A DNA stretch of 64,000 nt from Hymenopus coronatus (taxonomy: Eukaryota; Arthropoda; Insecta; Mantodea; Hymenopodidae), in the NCBI GenBank assembly GCA_030762935.1, contig CM060881.1:99752501-99816500 (forward strand), in the 5' to 3' direction. Shown here piece after piece: positions 9,226 to 21,769 of this stretch (positions are counted from its first letter, which is position 1; every line of letters begins with the position of its first letter). Both the position numbers and the translations under genes were made by a program. The notes under the pieces are model-generated. The model saw nothing but the letters and a program-made list of their open reading frames with translations, was not told where the DNA came from and did no database searches.

Positions 9226-9480
9226 TTTTGGAAAAATCTGTGTGTGAACTTCATAACTCAAGAGCGAAAATCTAGATGAATACCAAACTTGGTATTTAAG
9301 CAAACTTCAGGTTTCGTGGAGAAGTTTTCGATATTGTTGATCTTTTCAAAACTGCTTCTCGCGACTTTTATAAGATTAACATATTAACAAGATATTGCAT
9401 TATTACGCTGTTCTGAAATAACGATTTCTTCATTTCTGAAGCTCTGCAATGTATCTCTCTCTAATCTATGAATCTTATTA
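9226..9480 (+). mobile_element. HINE-like fragment, old
   Basis: Starts near the microsatellite position (TGTGTGTGAACTTCATAACTC) and contains the intact dyad AATACCAAACTTGGTATTTAAG at about 9271-9292. Further matches become weak, and both ends are lost. Confidence 0.6.
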
Positions 9481-9589
9481 TCAAACAATCCGACGCCAAA
9501 TTTGTCTTCGACGTCACCTCAAGAGCCACTTGCGTGTCTCAAGTACTGTGCCTGTTCCCCCATCTTGTTATCTGCTTCTTGAATCCGTA

Positions 9590-9720
9590 ATTCTACTCGT
9601 CAGAGCCAACAAATAGGGCCTCCGATTAGGTCGAGTGGGCATCTGTTGTTTCTTCTATCTCAGGTTCGATTCCCGGCTGGAAGAGGGGTTTTCCGTAGTT
9701 AGACTTATTCTCCAATCTCC
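9590..9720 (+). mobile_element. possible tRNA-derived SINE fragment
   Basis: Contains a box B-like GGTTCGATTCCCGGC at about 9664-9678 with a GAGTGGGCATCTG stretch upstream, followed by GGGGTTTTCCGTAG. Single copy here, so family membership is unproven. Bases 9721-9898 are unassigned. Confidence 0.35.
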
Positions 9721-9900
9721 ATAACAGCTCAATGAGTGAAATATTCGCTAAAACTCAGATAAACAACACTAGCAATTCTGAGTACAATACCACACATTAA
9801 ATATATTTACATTATAAACAAGATGTACATCTAGAATTTTCTGTGAATAGCCTATAACATTCTCTTCACTTAAAGTGACTTTTGTATCATTGATATACTA

Positions 9901-10654
9901 GGGGCGTTCAATAAGTCCTCAGAAAAGCGAATAATTTACACTTTTAGCATCGAAAAAAGTTGTATTTAGTAACCGTCTTCTCATACTATACGGCAGTTAA
10001 AGTTTAAGCTATATTCATCTCGTGGTTTCGTTGCCATAGGCGATTGAATTAACAATCTTGTGCTTTTTTAGCAAGATGGAAAAAAACTAGTTTCGTGCGG
10101 AGATTAAACACTTCTATTTAAAAGGCTTGTTACAGAATGAGATAAAAGTCGAGTTGTATGAAGTTCATGGCACATCTGCTCCTGTGTTTGCAGCAATTCA
10201 CAATTGGATAAATTAATTTAAATGTGGGCGTACATCCACAATGAACATCGCTCTGGACGTCCATTAGAAGTGACTTTCTCCGAAATGGTTGACAAAATCC
10301 AGGATATGATTTTGAGTGATCGACGAATCAAAGTTCGCGAAATAGTAGAGGCCACAAGCATATCACTAGCTACAGTGTTTTCAATGTTGCACCAATAATT
10401 AGGTCTGACAAAGATCTCGGCAAGAAGGGTCTCGCGTTTGCTCTCAATGGACAATAAACGCCATCGTGTAATCGATTCAGATGGTTTGGCATTTCTCCGT
10501 CTAACGAACTGCTACTTTTAGAAGGCTTAAAACAGTTGGAGAAGTGCTGGGAAAAGTGTATAGAAACGATTCTGAAAAGGAGATTATGTTGAAAAAATCT
10601 ACCAGAAATAATTTATTTTTCTATCTTTTTCTAAAGACTTATTGAATGTCCTCG
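9901..10654 (+). mobile_element. mariner transposon, internally deleted
   Basis: Terminal inverted repeats GGGGCGTTCAATAAGTCC and GACTTATTGAATGTCCTCG are bounded by TA duplications (9899-9900 and 10655-10656). At 754 bp it is far shorter than the roughly 1.3 kb usual for mariner. The transposase remnant is described separately. It probably moved, or was left, as a non-autonomous deletion derivative. Confidence 0.9.
10076..10600 (+). pseudogene. mariner transposase remnant
   Basis: Starts at ATG 10076 with a stop at codon 5 and another before the hinge. The N-terminal DNA-binding part is recognisable: FRAEIKHFYLKG, GTSAPVFAAIHNW, then SGRPLEV and IKVREIVEATSIS in a shifted frame. After NKRHRV it jumps to a C-terminal LEKCWEKCIE-like tail. 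The region with the three catalytic Asp residues is deleted, so the product cannot be active. Confidence 0.85.
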
Positions 10655-10656
10655 TA

Positions 10657-11615
10657 ACTTACAGACAAAAACTATAGACATTTTTAAGCATAGGTACAAT
10701 GTATGTTAAATTCAAATGTTTATAGCCTTAAGCATTTCTGGGACATTCTTTGTTATTATTTTAAATTTTAAATACTTATCAATCCACTTTTCAACTATCT
10801 CATCTTTCCACCCATACCGTGGCCTAACAGACTAATACAAAGCTTTGCCGTTCACCAAGATGAGCAGGGACCTTCCAGAAGATGATGTAGGACGTCAAAA
10901 TGTCTGCGGCGTGTTAGGTTCCCAAGGTCAGGAGTAAACTATAATTTGAAGTCATCGTCAGCAGCTGCGGGTTACATTTTCAATTGGCACTTCATAAACG
11001 TCAATATTCTACACTAAGGTTAAAAATTGTAGGCTATTTACTCCAGTTTTTTCTATCTTTAATACTTACCTTCATGTGTCCGTCTGTTCACCCATTTGTG
11101 AATGGCAATTGAAAAACAGCTGCATTTAACAGTTAGTGCATTCAATTTTAGTTCAAATTAATATACATTAAAAGAGGGGGCGGGGAGAGAAATAGTCTAG
11201 TAGGACTAAACATTTGTATTTGTTAATATTACACCAAATTTCAGAATAGAATTGAATGTATAAGTCCACAGACGGTTGACAAAGTCGGTTGAACTCGTAT
11301 GATGTGCAATACACAGAAAGAAATTGGATTAAAATTATATTATTTTTAGTAGGTTTAACTGTGATTACGGTTCCATACAAAATAATTGTTTTGAAGGTCT
11401 AAGAATATAACTCATTAACACTTTGGAATATAGGCAACCATGTCGTTAGTGGAACTAACGGCTTGGAAAATAGTAGCTTAGAGGAGAGCACACGTTTTGG
11501 TGGCGTGAAGCACTCGGGAGAGGTGTGCGAGTTCTGAAGGCAATGAGAACTTCAGGTAGTTTCCCTGAAGCTTGAGCTTGTATTCTATCACAAGGGCCTA
11601 TGGTCCAATCTAAGT
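10657..11615. other. unassigned, with HINE-like scrap
   Basis: A stretch at about 10725-10800 (GGACATTCTTTGTTATTATTTTAAATTTTAAATACTTA) matches the 3' third of the HINE-like family on the plus strand. The rest holds nothing I recognise. Short open frames at 11168-11380 lack support. Confidence 0.4.
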
Positions 11616-11955
11616 TCATCTCGTTAAAACACACACTTCATGTCATACACACTTTTTGTAAACTTGACCGTTTCGGAGACATTCTTTGTTTTAGTTTTCA
11701 GTTTTAAATTACTTAAACTTCTCAAACGGGAAGTTGCCTTTAATATCATCTCTCTTTTGTTTTACCCCTGAGCATACAAAGTGAACCAAACTTAATTGTT
11801 CCCATAGTGACCAGATTTTAAAATATTTGGATAATGTTTATCTCGATTAGAATGATATATAGGTAGATAAAAGAATAGTCTGCTGTGAGAATAGTTTCTT
11901 TGCAAAACAGGTAGAGAAAGTCATGTGAATAAAGTATATATCAGATTTATTTATT
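11616..11955 (+). mobile_element. HINE-like copy, 3' part only
   Basis: Begins at CTCGTTAAAACACACACTTCATG and runs collinearly to GGTAGAGAAAGTCATGTG and the T-rich end. The 5' two thirds are absent. 11956-12227 before the next copy is unassigned. Confidence 0.85.
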
Positions 11956-12227
11956 TATTTTTATTTGACCGTCCTTTAACCTGGTGGGTCATGTTGCAAG
12001 ATGTATGAAATCAGCGAAATGATGCTCGAGGACCATGGAGCTTAAAGTTATGCAACATTCGTCTTATCAAAAAAAAACGAAAACCCCGAAAAAGTCCTTA
12101 TCCAGGTAACTCACCCTAACAGAGATTCACAATCGACAGCCCTTTAATGTGACGCAAACACGCACAGATTATTGAGGTTTGTCCAGGATGATTAAATCAA
12201 GCCATCTTTTTTTTTTTTCTCTTCAAC

Positions 12228-13105
12228 GTTTACTTTCTCTACACGTACTGAGTACATAGTGTATAGAAAAGGTATTGCACTCCACCCAAGAATTCAATAC
12301 CGATATTACACCGGAAATGTGTGTTTTAGGGTACCCTGTATCCAGAAAAAGCATTTTCAGATAAAGGTCCGTAAGTGTGTGTGTGTATGTATGTCCGTGT
12401 GTCCGAGTGTCTGTGAACACGATAACTCAAAAACAAAAAGTCGGTAAAATACCAAACATCGTATTTAAGTTTAGTATCTTCCAGGGATGCGACACGAATA
12501 TTTTGAGAAAAATTTCCCCCTTTCATGGAATTTTTTCGAAAATTTTGATTTTCTCAAAAATGGATCTAAGAATTTTGATTAAAATATCGTGTACTAAAGA
12601 TATTTACCTGACAAATAAAATGTGTATCTTGAGTTTTCTGGGAATAGCCTCTGAAAACTACTTTATTCTTGATGAATTTTACGGAATTTTACATAACTGC
12701 TAAACCGTAAGAGATGGAAAAAAACTTGCAACATAAAAAATTTAGAGCACGTTATAACACGCAATTTATGTTATATACACTTTTTTCGTGGAGTTGATCA
12801 TTTTTTAGATATTCCTTGTTATTGGCTTTAGTTTTAAAAAACGTATACTTCTTTCGTACGGGAATTTGTCAACTGCTGTCCATACAAACAAAGGAACCTC
12901 AGTCACATAGCAACCAGCTTTTATTATTACTTTAACGTATGGTACTCCCTTATTTCGCTCCTACTTACAAGGAAGCAAGTAATAAGACTATTTCTGCTAA
13001 TGTTTTTCTTGATTATCACCAAATAAACAGAAGCATAACGTTTTAACAATAATTTGTTGCAGAGATGTAGACGTCATGTGAATAGAACACATGACATTTT
13101 TATTT
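12228..13105 (+). mobile_element. HINE-like copy, full length
   Basis: About 878 bp. It has the start TTTACTTTCTCTACACGTACTGAG, the palindrome, CACCGGAAATGTG, a GT-rich microsatellite (12373-12412), a dyad-region ACCAAACATCGTATTTAAG with mismatches, and the end GTAGACGTCATGTGAATAGAACACATGAC plus a T run. No coding capacity: open frames inside are shared shadows of the repeat. Confidence 0.92.
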
Positions 13106-13467
13106 TTTTTTGTTATCCCCACATTACACTATAGGACTATTACCATATTGATAATATCGTAAGAAACAAAAAGTTAGGGAGTAAACCTCTGTTTCTGATG
13201 TAGTATTGATAGTATTCGGTATAAACATGTGATGAAAAATGCAGTTCCGACAATTACATCAAGACCGTCATATACAGTTGCTACAATAAAGATTGAACCT
13301 GCAATAGTAAATGGTGCGTCAATATATCCAAATAGTTGTAAAGCAGGGAAGTAAATTGTATTTTCCTTTATTTGTACGCACCCAGGCTTTCGAACTGTTA
13401 AGTAGAGTAAAGAAGCCCGAAAATTAAAATTTTCTTGTTTCTTCTTTATAGTTAGAAACATGTTCCT
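13106..13467. other. unassigned spacer
   Basis: AT-rich gap between two plus-oriented HINE-like copies. A minus open frame at 13174-13461 (95 codons) has no recognised domain. Confidence 0.4.
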
Positions 13468-14258
13468 ATTTTACTTCCTCTAGCACGTATATACAATGTA
13501 CATAGTAAATAGCGATGGCATTTATTCACCCAAAAATTCGATTTCCAGTTTTCACCGGAAAAAGCTCCGCGTGTACGTGTGTGCGTGTGTGTGTGTGTTT
13601 GTTTAGCTGAAAAAGCCGATAAATACCAAAATTAATATTTATGTTTATTATCTTCCAATGATATGACACGAAGATTTTCAAGAAATCCCCCACCATAAAC
13701 TATACTTTACATGGGAAGCTTGTTGATTTTGTATTTCAAAAATAGCTATAAAGAGTTTATTAAAATATCGTATATTAAAGATATTTACATTACAAATAAA
13801 ATATATATTTTGAATTTACTGGAAATACTTCTGAAGCCCTGTATACACTGGATGAGTTTTGCAGAATTTTGCATAACGGTTAAACAGTAAGAGATAGACA
13901 AATACTACAGAAAAAATGTAGGTCTTGTTAAAATAATTATGCCATATACGTTTTTGTTGTGGAGTTGACCTCTTTCGAAATATTCCTTATTATTGGTTTT
14001 CATTTTAAACTATTTTCAAACAGCACGATGCAAATCGAACCTCAATTATTTCATAGAGCGTCTTCTTTTAAAAGATTTGACTATCGCTTTAGCCTAATGT
14101 ATTTCCCTTGTTTCCTTTCTACATACAATGAAGCAAGTAATAAGACCAGTTCTGCTAATGTTTATCTCGATTAGCATTATGTATATAAAAGAATATTCAT
14201 TTGTAAGACTAGTTTGGATATAGAACAGCTAGAGAAAGTTATATGAATGCAACACATA
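13468..14258 (+). mobile_element. HINE-like copy
   Basis: About 790 bp. The start TTTTACTTCCTCTAGCACG with its palindrome is kept, the microsatellite lies at about 13569-13600, and the 3' end AGCTAGAGAAAGTTATATGAATGCAACACATACATTTTT is clear. The dyad region is diverged. Confidence 0.9.
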
Positions 14259-16182
14259 CATTTTTGTCAACATCGACCTTACGTGAAGACCATCCTGCAT
14301 GCGTCTGAGACCTACTGTAAGGGTTATATTTTATAGAAATAATCCGCTTAACACTTTCCTGTATTGCTATTAATCTCTGCATCCATAGTGAACTTAAATC
14401 TTTCAGGGCATTGTCATGTAGAATACTATAGTTTGACACATGCTGTGAAAAATCTCATCATTAGAGCTGAAGACCCTAGAAAGGTGCCACTAATTCGCTT
14501 GATTTTTGTCGCAGCAAGCAGGCTTGCTCCGTGCTTGTAGTGGGTAAACACACAAAAGCAGTGATTGTCTGTCTTCTTCGAATAGTGCGTCATGTGTCAA
14601 TATTAATATCGGGAACATGTAAGCCGTCGATTGCTACGTTTATGCCTTTCTAAGAGGGCTTCTCTTATTTACAGAAATTGGCGCAATAAGTGTTAGGTTT
14701 GCGGCAAAGTTGTGATCTCAGGAAATTCAATTTGCAATACCATTACGCATGGCCTGTAACAAAAGAAGCATTCATACCTAGTTTCATTCAAATATATATT
14801 TTCAATTAGGATATATATAATTTATTTGATTTAAAATAGCTAAAATCAATATTTTTCTTCTGCAAATATTGAACTAAAGGCACATTTTCAAAAGTACACT
14901 CCTTAATATATCTGTATCAAAATGTGTGTTTGATGCTTTCCTTAACTGGATAGTATTATCTTTTTAAAACTAAAAAAAAAAAAAAATTAAAAAAACGCAT
15001 AATTATACTGTGCAACATTTTAAAGTTAAGCTATTACCTATATCAAAATTCCAATCAGACATTTTATTACACACATTTATAAGATCTTGAATAGCATTTT
15101 CAGAAAGCTCTATTTCTATTTATGTGGGAGAAGAAAGAATTTGAAAATAACAACAAATTTGAACCTAAAAAAATGGCTTAAAAGTTTGAGACAGAACTGT
15201 ATTTGGCCAGCACAACGCTGTAAAAAGGTGGCCAAAATTGTTTTCCATGCGGTCTAGGAGAATCAAACATTGCATTTATGTACTTCAAAGTATGGTGCAT
15301 TTTTGTACCAAAATCCAAAAATCGACTTTTGTGCCAAAATTGCTTAAAAGAACTTCCTTATTCCCTTAGTTACAAGGATGCTTGTTCACATTCACTGTTA
15401 TAAAAGTGAATATTATTCCTTACAAATTAATTCTTTCATTGTTTCATTACAAGGCGAATACAATGATATTAATCAAATTAAGGGACTTGTATTTTGTTAT
15501 GTTAATACTATAATACATATAATTTTTTCTCAATATTTGTTACAGCTACCCATAACCGTCATGCTTATGAAAATATGTATGTATTCCTAACAGAAAAATA
15601 CATTTTAATACGAGATCTAATAGAGCAATTGATTTACCATCTTGAACGTACAATAGTGTAATAACCTATGAAAGATGGATTATTACTGATTATCTATTCT
15701 TACCTTCAGCGTAATCGGTCGCACAGTGCACAGAAGACGATTTGTTGGAGCATCGAGCAATTTTTTTTTCTCTGCTTTACTCGAAGGGCAACCAGTTGGT
15801 GACGCCTGCCGTAAGATGTAGCAAGTTTATAAAGTTTTTGTTTAATATCACAATAGGAATAACATTTTCTTTTTCTTTTTAGGCACCAGGAATTGTATGC
15901 AGTGTCAGCAATCGAAACAAGAATCACTTTGCTAGATAACTCCAGTCAGCAGTTGCTTTATTAGGCAAGTACATAAGCAGTCTATTATTTTAATATATTT
16001 ATTTTGTAAATAGATATTAAAAATAAATTATTATGTTTTAACTTCATATTTAAGTACTACTGCTTCTACGAATGGCTCCTCTCAGAGGCTCCAAATTAAC
16101 AAAATGCTTATCTTGAGTATAACACAATGCTGATTTAATTTAAATAACACTATTCTGTAATCATCCCGACTCTAAAAGCAAA
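14259..16182. other. 1.9 kb unassigned AT-rich sequence
   Basis: The longest stretch in this half without a recognised repeat. It includes an A14-plus run at about 14972-14985 and several unsupported short open frames. No coding, RNA or transposon signal could be supported. Confidence 0.5.
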
Positions 16183-16925
16183 ATCTTATGTGTTCCATTC
16201 ACATAACTTTCTCTATCTATACTTAGTAAAATTATTGTTACAAAAGCTTATCTTTCTGTCTACTTCATGCTACTCAAGACCAACATTAGTAGAACTGGTC
16301 CTATTACTTAGTTCTTTATAAACAAAGGGGTTTTTATTCTATATACAATTTTGGAAGTATTTTTTAAAGAAATTTAAGTGAATTTATAATTAAGCTAAAG
16401 CTATAGTTAAATGTAAGATAGTTAAAAAATATATTTGTCATAAATTGTGTGTTTTAAGGACATATACGTTAAATTTGTTGTGTTTAAAATTTGCTATCTC
16501 TCGCTATCTCTCTCGCTCTTATGGTTTACCAGTCGTGCAAAAGTAATTCAAAAGCTCAAAGCTATCAAAGTTATACATTTCACTTGGCACAATAATACCT
16601 TAAAAATATGATATTTTAATTTAAAATGTTTAGAGCCATTTTGGAGAAAAACAGAATTTTCGAAAAATGTTCCATGGGATGTTCTTGAACATTTTTGTCA
16701 CGCATGCTTGGAAAATGCTGAACTTAGATGTTAAGTTTGGTATTGAACCGAATTTTTGTTTTTTAGCTATGCTTTTCACAGCAGATACACACACGGACAC
16801 ATATGCACCCCATTCTAAAACGTATTTTTATTCGGAAGACCTCAAAACATGCATTTTCAGTGAAATCTCTAATACAATCCATATATATCTAAATAATATG
16901 TATGAATTCGAGAAAATAAGCTATA
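16183..16925 (-). mobile_element. HINE-like copy
   Basis: Minus copy. The 3' end is at left (TTATGTGTTCCATTCACATAACTTTCTCTAT) and the 5' part at right, with CA-rich microsatellite (16787-16806). About 100 bp of interior has diverged or is missing at 16330-16500, and the 5' palindrome is degraded. Confidence 0.85.
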
Positions 16926-16964
16926 GTGCATGATAAACTTTTGTGAATGTAACAAGTCATAGTT

Positions 16965-17781
16965 TCACTTTCTCTAGCCCACATGTACAATGTAGAGGTA
17001 TTCCCCCCAAAAATTCAATGTCGAGATTTCCCGAAAACATATGTTTAGGGGTCCCCTGAGTCCAAATAAAGCAGTTTTAGACAATGGTCCGTCTGAGTGT
17101 GTGTGTGTGTGCCTGTGGACTACATAGCTCAAAAACGTAAAGACCGTTAAATACCCAACTTGGCATATAGGTTCAGTATTTTCCAAGGTGCAACACGAAG
17201 ATTTTCAAGAAAATCCTGCCACCACAAACTATCCTTTACATGTAAAAATTTGCGAAAATTTTGATTTTCTCAAAAATAGCTCTAACTATTTTGATTAAAA
17301 AGTCATATATTCAACCTATTTACATTCCAAATAAAATGTATATCTTACATTTTCTGGGCATACCACTGGAGATCTCTTTATCCTGGATGAATTTTGCAGA
17401 ATTTTGCATAACTGGTAAACCCAAAGACATAGACAAAAATTTACTACATCGAAAATGTAGAGCTCGTTAAAACACACACTTTTTAGATATTCCTTGTTAT
17501 TAGTTATAGCTATAACATATTTATACACTTTACATACGGGAATTTGTCAACTCCTATCCATCAAAGGAACTCCAATCACACAGCAACCAGATTTTTACTG
17601 TCACTTTAGCCTATTGTACTCCCTTATTTCCTTTTTACTTACATGAAAGGAAGTAATAAGGCGATTTCTGCTAATTTTTTCTCGATTAGCATGAAGTAAA
17701 TAGAAGAATAAGCTTTTTAACAATAATTTGTGTTAGAGATGTAGAGAAAGTCATGTGAATGGAATACATCAAATTTTGTTA
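16965..17781 (+). mobile_element. HINE-like copy, full length
   Basis: Starts TTTCACTTTCTCTAGCCCACATGTACAATG, microsatellite at 17096-17111, and ends GATGTAGAGAAAGTCATGTGAATGGAATACATCAAATTTTG. Nearly abuts the minus copy at left, 5' end to 5' end. Confidence 0.92.
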
Positions 17782-18151
17782 TACATAAATTGTGATCGTG
17801 AACGGAAATCAATGAGCATATTTCAAATATTTAGTGAATAGAGCCCGCCAATATATATGAGATATAAGGGTAAACTAATGAGTAATTTTCTCACACTGTG
17901 AATCCAAGCGAAAACATCTGATTGGCAAAATCACATAAAGTCAGATCACGCCCAGTCTCCCTGACGCAGTGACAGGGATTGGGCTCCATTCCGCTGGTAA
18001 CGAGGTTATCTTCTTCCTGGACGAGAGTGTTTATGTATTCTGTAAGCATTCATTCCACCAACACTAAGCTTAGAAAAACTAAAAGTAAGGTTTTAACCCA
18101 TTAATTCAGGCTCAAATGAAAATAGAAAAGACATTTTTCTTCTTCTTTACT
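17782..18151. other. unassigned spacer
   Basis: Gap between plus copies. A GC-richer part at about 17940-18020 has no recognised match. Confidence 0.4.
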
Positions 18152-19020
18152 TTCTCTACATGTACTATGTACATAGAGAATAAAGAAGGTATTGCATCCC
18201 ATCAAAAATTAGATACCCAGATTTCACCGGAAATATGCGTTTTAGGGTCCCTTGTATCCATAAAAAGTATTTTCACTAAATGATCCGCGCGCGTGTGTGT
18301 GTGTTCGAGTGTGTATGTGTGTGTGATTGTGAACAGGATAACTCAAAAACGAAAAGTCGGTAGAACTTCAAACTTGGTATTTAAGTTTAGTATCTTCCAA
18401 GGATGCGACACAAAGATTTCAGCTACTCTTTACATGTAAAAAATTTCGAAAATTTTGACTTTCTCAAAAATGGCTCTAAATATTTTCATTAAAATACCGC
18501 ATTACAAAAATATTTGCATGACAAATACAATGTGTATCTTTAATTTTCTGGGAACAGCCTCTGAAGGCATGTTTTTTCTGGATGAATTTTGCGAAATTTT
18601 GCATAACTGGTAAACCGAAAGAGATAGACAAAAACTTACTTCTAAAAAACATAGAGCGTGTTAAAACACACAATTTATCTCATGTACTTTTTTCGTGGAG
18701 TTGACCGTTTTTGAGATATGTCTTGTTAGTGGTTTCAGCTTTAAAATTCTTATACTTTTCTCATACGGGAATTTGTAAACTCCTGTCCATACAAACAAAG
18801 GATCTTCAATCACATAGCAACCAAATTTTAAAAGACTTACCTATCGCTCTAGGCTGTGTACTCTCTTGTTTCCCTTATGTGTACTTACAAGGAAGTAATA
18901 AGACCCTTTCTGCTAATTTTTTCTCGATTAGCTTTAAGTAAATAGAATTATAAGATTTTGAACAATAATGCATTGCAGAAATGTAGAGAAAGTCATGTGA
19001 ATGGAACACATCAGATTTTT
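18152..19020 (+). mobile_element. HINE-like copy, tandem unit 1
   Basis: Full copy from TTTACTTTCTCTACATGTACTATGTAC to AACACATCAGATTTTTTT. Its T run passes directly into the start TTTACTTTCTCTAGCAC of the next plus copy, giving a head-to-tail pair with no intervening DNA. Confidence 0.93.
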
Positions 19021-20391
19021 TTTACTTTCTCTAGCACATATTACAAAACACATAGGAGATAGAGAAGGTATTGTTTTCCACTAAAAAATTTAATACCAAG
19101 ATTTCACCCGAAATACATACTTTGAGACCCCAGAATCTAAAATTAAAGTTGCCACGGTAGCTCAGCGGTTAGAGCAACCGGTTAGAGACTGGGAGATCCG
19201 AGACTCAAATCCCCGTTATGCCATTGATTGTTTCAGTTTACCTATCCAACTTCTGTCCTACACACAGATTGTGTGAAAAAATAATTAAATTATCACTAAT
19301 TGACCACAATAGTTGACTAAACTATGAAGCCCGGTAGTTAAAGTACTTCAGATATTGTAAGTCTTTATTGGGGTATATCATTTCAAAATCATGTGGGATC
19401 ACCTTCAGATTTACCGGGACACATGCTAGGAATAAATTGAGGAATTCAATTATGTCCCGGCATGTTCTCATGGTAGCTCAGTGGTTAGTGCAACCGGCTA
19501 GAGACTGAGAGATCCGTTGTTCAAATTCTGGATATGGTATTAGATATTTCAGTCGAACTCTATCTATCCAACTCCTATTCTACACTTGGTTTGTATGAAA
19601 AAACAAACAAAAAAAAAACATTAAATTAACATTTAAGATAAGCATTTTTAGAAAAATTGTGTGTGTGGGGGGAGGGGGGACAGCATAAATCAAAAATGAA
19701 AAATTGGTTAAATGCAAACTTGGTATTTAAATTCAGTATCTTCCAAGGACACAACAAAATGATTTGCAAAACTCCCCCCAACCTGAATTACCTTTTTCAT
19801 GGAGCATTTTTCGAAAATCGTGATTTTCTCAAAAATAGCTCTAAAATTTTTGATTATAATATCGTATATTGAATATATTTACATGGAAAAGAATTTACTG
19901 GGAATAGACTCTGAAGACCCCTGTATTCTGGGTGACATTTCTATATCTCGTATACGTAAGAATAGACAAAGACATACTACACAAAAATGTAGCTTTCATT
20001 ACAACACACAACTTATGCCACATAAAATTTTGTAGGGTTAACCTTTCTGAGCTATTCCTTGTTGTCGGTATCAATTTTAAACTACTTAAACCTTTCTCAG
20101 GTAGAAAGACAACTTGCTTTTCGTTCCTTTTGTTTTTTTCTCCCGGGGAGTGAAAAATAATACCGAATTGTAATTGTTTCACATAACGATAGCTTTCAAA
20201 ATATTTGATTGTCACTTCTTTCCTTTATTCCTTTATTTTTCTTTCTACCTAAAATGGCCTAAGTAACAAAAAAAATTCTGCTAATATTTATTTATGTCAG
20301 TTAGCATGACGTAGATAAAGGAATAATCTTTTGTAAGGAAATTTGTTTGTGGAACAGCTAGAGAAATTCATATGAATGGGACAGATAATTT
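19021..20391 (+). mobile_element. HINE-like copy, tandem unit 2, SINE inside
   Basis: 5' part 19021-19146 and the remainder 19641-20391 are collinear with other copies. Between them sits a tRNA-derived SINE dimer. The insertion point is the A-rich tract just upstream of the microsatellite, flanked by possible AAATTAA duplications. The 3' end is slightly diverged (GCTAGAGAAATTCATATGAATGGGACAG). Confidence 0.9.
19147..19640 (+). mobile_element. tRNA-derived SINE dimer
   Basis: Two tandem tRNA-headed units. Box A-like TAGCTCAGCGGTTAGAGC (about 19159) and TAGCTCAGTGGTTAGTGC (about 19476) are each followed by GAGACTG-GAGATCCG and a box B-like CTCAAATCC or TTCAAATTC. Both continue into TTTCAG...CTATCCAACT...CCTA-TTCTACAC and a GTATGAAAAAA tail. 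Units start about 317 bp apart. The SINE head resembles a Lys/Arg-type tRNA, but identity is uncertain. Confidence 0.75.
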
Positions 20392-20734
20392 TTTATTTCT
20401 TTTGCTGTCCTATGTTTCTATTTGTCTGTACCTCTATGCTGCCCGGGCTAGTATTTTGGAATCAATCTTTCCGAGTATTATTTTCAATTGTTTCTATACT
20501 ATTTTACTGTGTAAATTAGTTATTCTATACTTGTATTTCATTGCTTTGTTTTATCCAATTTTGTGTATTCTGCTGTGTATTCTGAAAATTTTAATTTTGA
20601 CTGTCTGTATTCTTTTTTTGTGTTGATATTATAGTTGGAATTTCCATTTGTTTTGTACAGCTTTATTATTGAGACTTTACTGTTTTATTGCTCTCTTTAT
20701 GTTCCTGTTATGTAATTAAAAGTATTTAGTTTTA
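20392..20734. other. T-rich unassigned spacer
   Basis: Very T-rich. A hydrophobic open frame (20372-20626) begins inside the repeat tail and results from T-rich codons. Nothing recognised. Confidence 0.5.
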
Positions 20735-21678
20735 AATTTCTCTATCACGTACGTACAATGTACATAGTAAGTAGAGAAGTTATTGTATTCCAACCAAAAA
20801 TTGATACCGCATTTCACCGGAAATATTAGGTTTAGGATCCCCTGAATTAAAAAAAAATAGATAAACGTCCGATTGTGTGTGCGTTAAATACAAAACTTAG
20901 TACCGTAGTTCATTTTCTAGGGTTCCAAAACGAAGACTTCAAGAAAATCCCCCCAACCCCAATTACGCTCTAAATGGAAGATGTTTCCAACATATTGATT
21001 TTCTCAAAAATTGCTATTACGATTTTGATTAAAATATGATATGTTTAATATATTTTTATCACCATGTAGTGTATATGTAAAATTTCTTGGGAATAGCCTC
21101 TGAAGATCACTTTATTCTGAACGACTTTTGCGTAGCTAGTAAACCGTAAGAGATAGACAGAGACTTACTACATTCAAAATGTAGATCTCTCTTAAAACAC
21201 CCAATTTATTATGTCATATCTTAGTGGAGTTAACCGAGATGTCTCTTATAATGTATTTAAATTTTGTAATACTTGTACTTTTCTCAATTTGGATGTCATC
21301 ATTCTATTGTACTTTTATTCCTGATCACAAAGGGAACCTAATTTAAACAGTGGTCAACTCTTAAAATTTGAAAACGCTTTAACCTAAAGTATTATTTTTG
21401 TATTGCTCTTGTATCTGTAATGAAATATATAATAAAATCATATCTGATAATATTTATCTCAACTTGCTTAAAATAGAAGGTTAAGCTATTGTAAGAATTG
21501 CTTGTTGTAAAATAGATTTAAGATAAAATGTTAATATTAATACATATTTTAATAACTTAAAAATAAAACAACGGTCTTATAAGCCAAAATCAAGTCTTAC
21601 TTTTAAAACTTCAGAGGAAATAAATTCTTATCATTAATTCCCAAAGATAAAGTCAAGTGAGTGTAACAATAACTTTTT
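20735..21678 (+). mobile_element. HINE-like copy, older
   Basis: Start AAATTTCTCTATCACGTACGTACAATGTAC. The microsatellite is short (20875-20882) and the dyad reads ACAAAACTTAGTACCG, so it has decayed. Collinear to about 21535. A likely 3' end (AGATAAAGTCAAGTGAGTGTAACA) lies at 21640-21678 after about 100 bp of extra or diverged sequence. Confidence 0.8.
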
Positions 21679-21769
21679 TATTTTTTATTTCAAACGCACA
21701 TCTTTTTCGCATCTAAGGAAATTGAATACTTACACTTATTCTCTGCCCTTATTTTTTATAATTATTTTG

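Noticed and set aside
20372..20626. 84-codon hydrophobic frame resembling a membrane protein
   Set aside because: The ATG is in the repeat tail. Hydrophobicity follows from a T-rich sequence giving Phe, Leu, Ile and Cys codons.
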